Source: Lautropia sp. SCN 70-15
Lineage (GTDB): Bacteria > Pseudomonadota > Gammaproteobacteria > Burkholderiales > Burkholderiaceae_E
Direction of reading: 5' to 3'
Assembly: GCA_001724315.1 (NCBI GenBank)
Contig: MEEC01000166.1
Location: 1 to 6,153, forward strand
Length of the DNA: 6,153 bases
Shown here: piece after piece, positions 1-5,245 of the stretch
Layout of the letters: every line of letters begins with the position of its first letter
Position numbering within the stretch: the stretch's first letter is position 1
Notes under the pieces: generated by a model
Database searches by the model: none
What the model was told of the DNA's origin: nothing
Seen by the model: the letters and a program-made list of their open reading frames with translations, nothing else
Program-made: the position numbers and the translations under genes

Positions 1-681
1 GCCGCCGGTGTTTTGCAGGAAGGCCGGGTCTTCCTGGCCGATCTGGACCGGCCGCAGCGCCTGGCGCGCCCCCTCGGCCAGCGCCTCGTTGAAGCGGGTG
101 ACGTTCGCGAGCTCGAAGGACGGCACCATCTTCTTGACGTGCCGCACCACGAAATTGACCACCCCGCCCTTGGGGAAGCCGAGCAGGTCGCCCATGGACG
201 CCAGCACCACCTCCTTGACCTGCGTGTGGGAGACGATCTGCTGCAGCGTGTGCGCGAAGTTCTCGAGGATGATGATCGCCTTGGCGCCGGAGTCCTCGAG
301 CTGGTGCTCGAGCTCGCGCGGCGTGTACAGCGGGTTCACGTTGACCACCACCAGCCCGGCGCGAAGCACGCCGGCGATCGCCACCGGGTACTGCAGCACG
401 TTGGGCATCATGATCGCGACCCGGTCGCCCTTCTGCAGGCCCTTGGACTGCAGGAAGGCGGCGAGCGCCTTCGACTTCTCGTCGACCTCGCCGAAGCTGA
501 TCTCCTTGCCGAGGCTCACGTAGGCCTTGCGGTCGCGGTACTTGGTGAAAGCCTCCTCGATCAGGTGGACCAGCGAGGAGTACTGGGTCCAGTCGACGTC
601 GTGCGGCACCGCGCTGGGGTAGCTCTTCAGCCAGAAACGCTCGATCCGGGTGTCCATCTCTGTCTTCGTCTCCGTTTTCAT
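1..681 (-). CDS. fadD: Long-chain-fatty-acid--CoA ligase FadD, N-terminal 227 codons (cut by left window edge)
   Basis: Activates long-chain fatty acids to acyl-CoA (ATP to AMP plus PPi) at the inner face of the cytoplasmic membrane, the entry step to beta-oxidation. The frame is open from 681 to base 1 with no stop. The translation follows E. coli FadD closely: an N-terminal W-L-x-x-YP-x-x-VP segment (residues 17-26), KGDRVAIMMPN (84-94), LQYPVAI (96-102), VNVNPLYTPRELEHQLEDSG (113-132), NFAHTL (141-146) and VVNFVV (174-179). It ends in FLQNTGG, the first residues of the AMP-binding P-loop; the rest of that loop, the adenylation core and the C-terminal lid lie outside the window. Family length is about 560 residues, so roughly 40% is present. 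ATG at 681 is preferred because it overlaps the upstream gene's stop as ATGA. An in-frame ATG at 657 is the alternative and removes only a charged eight-residue leader (MKTETKTE); a GGAG lies 12 nt before it. Last visible gene of the leftward operon. Confidence 0.95.
   Translation of the reverse strand, partial: MKTETKTEMDTRIERFWLKSYPSAVPHDVDWTQYSSLVHLIEEAFTKYRDRKAYVSLGKEISFGEVDEKSKALAAFLQSKGLQKGDRVAIMMPNVLQYPVAIAGVLRAGLVVVNVNPLYTPRELEHQLEDSGAKAIIILENFAHTLQQIVSHTQVKEVVLASMGDLLGFPKGGVVNFVVRHVKKMVPSFELANVTRFNEALAEGARQALRPVQIGQEDPAFLQNTGG
678..681 (-). other. ATGA stop/start overlap coupling aminopeptidase to fadD
   Basis: On the minus strand the TGA of the aminopeptidase (680-678) overlaps the fadD ATG (681-679) by four bases in the classic ATGA arrangement. 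This supports both the fadD start at 681 and co-transcription. Only a poor ribosome-binding site precedes it, so terminating ribosomes probably reinitiate here. Confidence 0.75.
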
Positions 682-1805
682 CTTGCCGATCCGGTCGGCG
701 TTCTCGAGGCAATCTTACCGGGCCCGGGAACCTTCTGCCCGGCCAGCCCCGCCAGCGTCTCCCTGCGTTCGGCCGCCGGCAACCGCGCGAGCGCCTCGGC
801 GGCCCGGTGGAAGCGGGCCAGGTCGCCGGCCTCGCGCGCGAGCAGCGCCTCGAAGGCCGGCACCAGGTCGTTGTAGGCGGCCACCGAGGCCAGGTGCGCG
901 GTGGTGAGCCGCTGGCCGAACCAGCGGTCGTAGCCGGCGAAGCCGCCCCAGCGCTCGCGCAGCGCCGCGTAGTCGGCCTGCAGCGCGGCGAAGACCGCGT
1001 CGCGGCCGGCGAGCTTCTCGGCGTCGGGAAGCTCGCTCGCGAACAGGCGCTCGAGCGACTCGCGGTGGCGCCGCAGCAGGGCGAGGAAGTCGGCGCGGCG
1101 CGCGGAATGCTCGCGCCAGGCATCGCGCAGCCGCGGCTCGCCGCCGCTCGCGATGCGCGCGTCCAGCCAGCGCTCGAGGCCGATGCGCTCGACCGCGGTG
1201 GCATAGGACTCGTTGAAGGTGGAGTCGCCCTTCAGGTACACGCGCTGGTGCGCGAGCTCGTGGAAGACCAGCCGCGCCAGCTCGACCTCGTGCCGGTTCA
1301 CGAAGGTGCTGAGCAGCGGGTCGGCGAACCAGCCCAGCGTGGAATAGGCGGGCACGCCCGACACGAAGGCCTCGAAGCCCTCGTCGCGCATGCGCTGGGC
1401 GAAGCGCTCGGCGTCGTCGCGCGAGAAATAGCCCCGGTAACCCACGCAGCCGGCCACCGGGAAGCAGGACTGGCGCAACTTCAGCGACAACGGGGGCGCC
1501 GCGAACACGTTCCAGACCACGAAGGGCCGGTCGATGGCCACGTAGCGGGTGTAGCTGTCGTTGTCGGGCAGCGCCAGCTCGCGCGAGGCGAAGCCGCGGA
1601 TCTCGAGCGCGCGCCGCAGCCGCTCGCGCAGCTGCGGCTCGGTGGCCGGATCGGCGATCAGGGCCGCCGCCGGCTCGGCGCGGCGGATCAGGTCCAGGTG
1701 GCCGGCGGCGGACTGCCACCAGTAGGCCGGGCCGTCGGTCCAGGCGGCGCAGCCGGAGAGCGACGCAAGGCCCAGCGCGGCCACCAGCGTCAGGCCAGCT
1801 CGCAT
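678..1805 (-). CDS. Putative zinc-dependent aminopeptidase, lipoprotein (PF10023 'Aminopep' family)
   Basis: Predicted gluzincin-type metallopeptidase of 375 residues, near the family's usual length. A type II signal peptide is clear: MRAGLTLVAALGLASLSGC, with lipobox L-S-G-C and lipidated Cys19, so the mature protein should be membrane-anchored on the periplasmic side. Asp is absent at +2 (residue 20 is Ala), which favours outer-membrane sorting. The zinc site is HELAHQ (His182, Glu183, His186), and FNES (197-200) supplies Glu199 as likely third ligand. Also visible are two cysteines in CFPVAGC (114, 120) before YRGYF, and VPAYSTLGWFADPLLS (151-166), all typical of the family as I recall it. 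The start at 1805 is chosen because it puts the lipobox correctly and overlaps the upstream stop (TGATG); the frame is open to ATG 1925, but that would add 40 residues antisense-like in composition and bury the signal peptide. No Shine-Dalgarno is evident, so translation probably depends on coupling. The natural substrate of the family is not established to my knowledge. Confidence 0.9.
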   Translation of the reverse strand: MRAGLTLVAALGLASLSGCAAWTDGPAYWWQSAAGHLDLIRRAEPAAALIADPATEPQLRERLRRALEIRGFASRELALPDNDSYTRYVAIDRPFVVWNVFAAPPLSLKLRQSCFPVAGCVGYRGYFSRDDAERFAQRMRDEGFEAFVSGVPAYSTLGWFADPLLSTFVNRHEVELARLVFHELAHQRVYLKGDSTFNESYATAVERIGLERWLDARIASGGEPRLRDAWREHSARRADFLALLRRHRESLERLFASELPDAEKLAGRDAVFAALQADYAALRERWGGFAGYDRWFGQRLTTAHLASVAAYNDLVPAFEALLAREAGDLARFHRAAEALARLPAAERRETLAGLAGQKVPGPGKIASRTPTGSAR

Positions 1806-1807
1806 CA
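1803..1807 (-). other. TGATG stop/start overlap coupling molybdoenzyme to aminopeptidase
   Basis: On the minus strand the TGA ending the molybdoenzyme (1807-1805) shares its last base with the ATG of the aminopeptidase (1805-1803). The preceding 20 bases are C/G-rich with no Shine-Dalgarno match, which favours translational reinitiation and fixes the aminopeptidase start just ahead of its signal peptide. Confidence 0.8.
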
Positions 1808-3886
1808 CGGCGCCGGGCGCAGCTCGACCAGGCAGTCGTAGAAGGTCGGGCCGCGCCCCAGGTCGGTGAGCGCCTGGCTGGTGACCGCGTTCACGTTGCG
1901 CCCGCCCTGGGTGAGCTTGTGCCACCAGACGCCCCAGGCCACCGGCACGCCCGGGCGCGCGCGGTCGCTGACGCTGGCCCGGGCCAGGAAGCGGCCGCGA
2001 TCGTTGAACACCTCGACCATGTCGCCGTGGGCCACGCCGCGCGCGGCGGCGTCGTCGGGGTGGATCTCGACGGCCGGCTCCTTCGCCTGGGCCTGCAGCC
2101 CGGGGATGTTGACGAAGGTCGAGTTAAGGAAGGTGCGCGCCGGCGGCGAGATCAGCGCCAGCGGGTAGCGCGCGGCCAGCCCGGGGTTGGAGATCGCCGA
2201 CTCCCAGGGCGGCACCCAGTCGGGCAGCGGATCGAGGCCCTGGTCGGCCAGCCGCTGGCTGTAAAACTCGCAACGCCCCGACGGCGAGGGAAAACCGCCT
2301 TGCGCGAAGGGCGCGTCGGCGTGGCGCATCTTGGTCCAGCCCTCGCGCCGGAGCTGCTCGAGCGAGACACCGCCGGCCTGCGGCGCGCTCCAGTCCATGG
2401 CGTCGCGCACGATGTCCTCGTCGCTGGCGCGCAGCGCCGGCTCGTCGAAGCCCATTCGCGCGGCCAGCTCGCGGAACACGTCGGCATTGGGCCGCGCCTG
2501 CCCGAGCGGCGCGATCGCCGGATTGTTGGCCAGCACGTACCAGTGACCGTAGGTCTTGTGGACGTCGAAGTGCTCGAGCTGGGTGGTGGCCGGCAGCAGC
2601 CAGTCGGCGTAGTCGGCGGTGTCGGTCTGGAAGTGCTCGAGCACCACGGTGAACAGGTCCTCGCGCGCGAAGCCGGCGATCACCTTGTCGGACTCGGGCG
2701 CCACCGCCACCGGGTTGGAGTTGTAGACGATCACCGCTTCGACGGGCGGATCGGCCTCGAGCAGCGCGTCGCCGATCTGCACCATGTTGATGGTGCGCGG
2801 CGGCTTGCCGGGCCAGCCGGGCATCAGCTCGGGCCGGACCTGCTTCGACGGCGTGACCGGCACCATGTGGCTCGAACTCAGCAGCATGCCGCCGGCCGGG
2901 TCTCGCCAGGCGCCGATGAGCGCCGGCAGCGAGGCGATCGCGCGCACCCCGTTGGCGCCGCCGTGGGTGCGCTGCATCCCGTAGTTCAGGCGGATGGCGG
3001 CCGGCCGAAGGGTGGCGTAGTCGCGCGCAAGGCCGATCACCTCGTCGGCGGCGATCCCGCAAATCTGCGCGACCCGCTCCGGCGGGTACTGCGCGGCCCG
3101 CTCGGCCAGCGCCTCGAAGCCCAGCGTGTAGCGCTCGATGTAGTCCCGGTCGAGCCGACCCTCGGCGATCAGCACGTTCATCATGCCCAGCGCCAGCGCC
3201 GCGTCGGTGCCCGGCATCAGCGCGACGTGCTGGTGGCACTTCAGCGCGGTGTCGCTGCGGTAGGGATCGATCGCCACCAGCTTGGCGCCGCGCCGCTTGG
3301 CCTGCTGCGCGAAGGTCCAGAAGTGCAGGTTCGAGGTGATCGAGTTCGACCCCCAGATCAGGATCAGGCCCGAATCGGCGAAGCGCTCGACGTCCATGCC
3401 GACCGCGCCGCCCAGCGTGTACTGCAGCCCGGTCATGCCCGGCGACGAGCAGATGGTCCGGTCCAGCTGCGAGGCGCCCAGCCGGTGGAAGAAGCGGCTG
3501 GCCATGCCCTCGCCCTGCACCCAGCCCATGGTCCCGGCGTAGCTGTAGGGCAGGATGCGCTGCGGGTCGCGGGCGGCGATCGCCTTCAGCCGGGCGGTGA
3601 TGTCCGCCAGGGCTTCTTCCCAGGTGGCGGGCTCGAAGCGCCCCTCGCCCTTGCGGCCGACCCGCCGCATCGGGGTCAGGATGCGGTCAGGGGAATAGGT
3701 TCGCTCGGGATAGCGAGCCACTTTCGCGCACAGGGCGCCGTGCGTGCTGGGGTGGTCGGGATCGCCGGCCACCTTGACCGCCTTTCCGTCGCGCACGGTG
3801 ACCAGCAGCGCGCAGGTGTCGGGGCAGTCGTGCGGGCAGGCGCCGCGCACGACGGTTTCGAGCGGCGAGGCTTGTGAAATATCCAT
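1805..3886 (-). CDS. Molybdopterin-dependent oxidoreductase, [4Fe-4S]-containing (DMSO reductase superfamily, formate-dehydrogenase-like)
   Basis: A 693-residue enzyme of the bis-MGD molybdenum (or tungsten) family; substrate unknown. Domains in order: an N-terminal [4Fe-4S] domain (about 14-68) with Cys17, Cys21, Cys25 and Cys53 in the pattern C-x3-C-x3-C-x27-C; the large molybdopterin domain (about 69-480), including IWGSNSITSN (177-186), VIVYNSNPVAV (385-395) and DWLLPATTQLEH (428-439); and a C-terminal dinucleotide-binding domain (about 575-690), including the ending TDLGRGPTFYDCLVEL. CSSPGMTG (146-153) occupies the place of the UHGPSVAG segment of E. coli FdhF, so Cys146 is the likely metal ligand. 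There is no twin-arginine leader or membrane segment, so it should be cytoplasmic. No electron-transfer or chaperone subunit is encoded within the window. The start at 3886 sits ten residues ahead of the Fe-S domain, with a weak GCGGGA about 7 nt upstream. First gene of the leftward operon; its stop overlaps the aminopeptidase start. Formate dehydrogenase, hydratase (acetylene-hydratase-like) or reductase activity cannot be told apart from sequence alone. Confidence 0.93.
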   Translation of the reverse strand: MDISQASPLETVVRGACPHDCPDTCALLVTVRDGKAVKVAGDPDHPSTHGALCAKVARYPERTYSPDRILTPMRRVGRKGEGRFEPATWEEALADITARLKAIAARDPQRILPYSYAGTMGWVQGEGMASRFFHRLGASQLDRTICSSPGMTGLQYTLGGAVGMDVERFADSGLILIWGSNSITSNLHFWTFAQQAKRRGAKLVAIDPYRSDTALKCHQHVALMPGTDAALALGMMNVLIAEGRLDRDYIERYTLGFEALAERAAQYPPERVAQICGIAADEVIGLARDYATLRPAAIRLNYGMQRTHGGANGVRAIASLPALIGAWRDPAGGMLLSSSHMVPVTPSKQVRPELMPGWPGKPPRTINMVQIGDALLEADPPVEAVIVYNSNPVAVAPESDKVIAGFAREDLFTVVLEHFQTDTADYADWLLPATTQLEHFDVHKTYGHWYVLANNPAIAPLGQARPNADVFRELAARMGFDEPALRASDEDIVRDAMDWSAPQAGGVSLEQLRREGWTKMRHADAPFAQGGFPSPSGRCEFYSQRLADQGLDPLPDWVPPWESAISNPGLAARYPLALISPPARTFLNSTFVNIPGLQAQAKEPAVEIHPDDAAARGVAHGDMVEVFNDRGRFLARASVSDRARPGVPVAWGVWWHKLTQGGRNVNAVTSQALTDLGRGPTFYDCLVELRPAP

Positions 3887-3936
3887 TCGAATCCCGCAGA
3901 AGGCGCCCGGCCGGCGCCCGATCGGCCAAATCTCAA

Positions 3937-3949
3937 TGCTAAGCTAGCA
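3937..3949. promoter_or_regulatory. 13-bp perfect dyad TGCTA-AGC-TAGCA, candidate LysR-type (T-N11-A) operator
   Basis: The arms TGCTA and TAGCA are exact inverted repeats around AGC, and the whole site has the T-N11-A form with internal symmetry used by LysR-type regulators. It overlaps the candidate leftward -10 element (3941-3936) and lies about 54 bp before the M20 start, so it could affect both operons. No regulator gene is in the window, and a 5-bp arm can occur by chance, so binding is a hypothesis. Confidence 0.3.
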
Positions 3950-3972
3950 AATCGGATTTTTCAGTCATATTT

Positions 3973-3985
3973 CGGTCGCCGACCG
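3973..3985. repeat. 13-bp inverted repeat CGGTC-GCC-GACCG upstream of the M20 gene
   Basis: Perfect 5-bp G+C-rich arms with a 3-base loop end 17 bp before the M20 start codon. In RNA this would form a small hairpin just ahead of the weak GGGGA (3985-3989), or it may be an operator half of the divergent region. A short G+C-rich dyad is common in DNA of this composition, so a function is not shown. Confidence 0.3.
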
Positions 3986-4002
3986 GGGATTGCAGCCTAG
4001 CC

Positions 4003-5193
4003 ATGCAGCTCGTCGAAGAGATCATCGCCCAGCACGCCGAGATCCGCGCCCTGCGGCGCGACATCCATGCCCACCCCGAACTCAAGTTCGAGGAGTTCCG
4101 CACCGCCGACCTGGTCGCGGCCAAGCTCGAGGAGTGGGGCATTCCCTGCGTGCGGGGGCTGGGCGGCACCGGCGTGGTCGGCATCGTCAAGGCCGGCAGC
4201 TCGGGCCGGGCCATCGGCTTGCGGGCCGACATGGACGCGCTGCCGATGACCGAGTTCAACAAGTTCCCGCACGCCTCGCGCAACGAAGGCAAGATGCACG
4301 CCTGCGGCCACGACGGCCACACGGCCATGCTGCTGGCCGCGGCCCGGCACTTCTCGAAGCACCGCAACTTCGACGGCACCGTCTACCTGATCTTCCAGCC
4401 GGCCGAGGAAGGCGGCGGCGGCGCCCGCGAAATGATCAAGGACGGCATCTTCGAGAAGTTCCCCATGGAGGCCGTGTTCGGCATGCACAACTGGCCGGGC
4501 CTGAAGGCCGGGCAGTTCGCGCTGAAATCGGGCCCGGTCATGGGCTCGTCCAACGAGTTCCGCATCCGCATCCACGGCAAGGGCGCGCACGCGGCCATGC
4601 CGCACAACGGCGTGGACCCGGTGCCGGTGGCCTGCCAGATGGTGCAGGGCTTCCAGACCATCATCACCCGCAACAAGCGCCCGGTCGAGGCGGCCGTGCT
4701 GTCGGTCACCATGATCCACGCCGGCGAGGCCACCAACGTGGTGCCCGATTTCGCCGAGATTCAGGGCACGCTGCGCACCTTCACCGTCGAGGCCATCGAC
4801 CTGGTCGAGCGCCGCATGAAGGCCATCGCCGAGCACACCGCGGCCGCCTTCGACTGCACGGTCGAGTTCGAGTTCGTGCGCAACTACCCGCCCACGATCA
4901 ACCACCCGGCGGAGACGGACTTCTGCCGCGAGGTCATGGCCGACGTGGTCGGCGCCGACAACGTGCTCGAGTTCGAACCCACGATGGGCTCCGAGGACTT
5001 CTCCTACTTCCTGCTCGAGAAACCCGGCTGCTACGTGGTCATCGGCAACGGCGAAGGCGGCCACCGCGAGGCCGGCCACGGCATGGGGCCCTGCGTGCTG
5101 CACAACCCCAATTACGACTTCAACGACGAGCTGATCCCGATCGGCGCCAGCTACTGGGTCAGGCTGGCCGAGCGCTGGCTGGCCGCTCGCTGA
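4003..5193 (+). CDS. M20-family amidohydrolase (hippurate hydrolase / N-acyl-amino-acid aminoacylase type)
   Basis: A 396-residue cytoplasmic metallohydrolase, full length for the HipO/aminoacylase branch of peptidase family M20 (M20D). It should hydrolyse the amide bond of an N-acyl or N-aroyl amino acid, or a related amide. The motifs run in order: RRDIHAHPEL (18-27), GLRADMDALPM (72-82), HACGHDGHTAMLL (99-111), FQPAEEGGGGA (131-141), GMHNWPG (160-166), the dimerisation-domain GKGAHAAMPH (192-201), EPTMGSEDFSYFL (325-337) and LHNPNYDFND (366-375). By comparison with the plant ILL2 amidohydrolase, likely metal ligands are Cys101, His103, Glu136, His162 and His367, with Glu135 as general base. 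No signal peptide is present. ATG 4003 matches the family N terminus; only a distant GGGGA (3985-3989) serves as ribosome-binding site. It is followed after 52 bp by a peptide-type ABC permease, which suggests an imported substrate. The exact acyl group cannot be read from the sequence. Confidence 0.95.
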   Translation: MQLVEEIIAQHAEIRALRRDIHAHPELKFEEFRTADLVAAKLEEWGIPCVRGLGGTGVVGIVKAGSSGRAIGLRADMDALPMTEFNKFPHASRNEGKMHACGHDGHTAMLLAAARHFSKHRNFDGTVYLIFQPAEEGGGGAREMIKDGIFEKFPMEAVFGMHNWPGLKAGQFALKSGPVMGSSNEFRIRIHGKGAHAAMPHNGVDPVPVACQMVQGFQTIITRNKRPVEAAVLSVTMIHAGEATNVVPDFAEIQGTLRTFTVEAIDLVERRMKAIAEHTAAAFDCTVEFEFVRNYPPTINHPAETDFCREVMADVVGADNVLEFEPTMGSEDFSYFLLEKPGCYVVIGNGEGGHREAGHGMGPCVLHNPNYDFNDELIPIGASYWVRLAERWLAAR

Positions 5194-5210
5194 GCCGGCT
5201 CGGCAGGCTC
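5192..5210 (+). repeat. Short dyad across the M20 stop codon (GAGCCGGCTC and GAGCC...GGCTC)
   Basis: A perfect 10-bp palindrome (5192-5201) includes the last two bases of the M20 stop codon; the same left arm can also pair with GGCTC at 5206-5210. No T-tract follows, so this is not an intrinsic terminator. At most it is a weak hairpin within the operon, perhaps affecting the relative expression of the two genes. Confidence 0.25.
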
Positions 5211-5245
5211 GACGGCGCACTCACCGAAGAGGGATCCCGCACCCG

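Larger units (their letters stand above)
3887..4002. promoter_or_regulatory. Divergent intergenic control region between the molybdoenzyme and M20 operons
   Basis: This 116-bp gap is the only non-coding stretch between the two operons and must hold both promoters unless transcription enters from outside. Bases about 3927-3972 are roughly one third G+C by hand count, far below the surrounding coding DNA. A leftward sigma70-like pair can be drawn: CTGAAA (-35, 3964-3959), a 17-bp spacer and TAGCAT (-10, 3941-3936), each matching consensus at 4 of 6 positions, predicting a leader of about 43 nt. For rightward transcription the best -10 is CATATT (3966-3971, 4 of 6), without a good -35. The elements are weak matches and the boundaries are inferred. 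Confidence 0.45.

Noticed and set aside
13..876. A 287-codon plus-strand open frame over the left end
   Set aside because: It is antisense to fadD, whose minus-strand translation matches the family almost residue by residue, and its own sequence is His/Leu/Asp-rich noise.
807..1841. A 344-codon plus-strand open frame opposite the aminopeptidase
   Set aside because: Low-complexity Gly/Ala/Val/Arg/Glu product without recognisable motifs; the opposite strand encodes a signal peptide and HELAHQ.
1806..1925. N-terminal extension of the aminopeptidase to an ATG at 1925
   Set aside because: It would overlap the molybdoenzyme by 120 bp and put 40 unrelated residues ahead of a well-formed lipoprotein signal peptide.
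1919..3877. A 652-codon open frame on the plus strand, antisense to the molybdoenzyme
   Set aside because: Its product is Arg/His/Gly/Val-rich and low in complexity, with no recognisable domain, and it lies wholly inside a gene with clear family motifs. Long antisense frames are expected at this G+C content.
3903..3919. GGCGCC repeated twice in the molybdoenzyme leader, as an operator or hairpin
   Set aside because: GGCGCC is self-complementary and common in G+C-rich DNA; the two copies show no further symmetry or spacing that sets them apart from chance.
5192..5210. Possible intrinsic terminator between the M20 gene and the permease
   Set aside because: Stems are only five base pairs and no T-run follows; the next gene starts 36 bp later on the same strand.
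3997..5220. A 407-codon minus-strand open frame antisense to the M20 gene
   Set aside because: Compositional shadow rich in His, Val, Asp and Gly, with no domain; the plus-strand frame carries every M20 motif.
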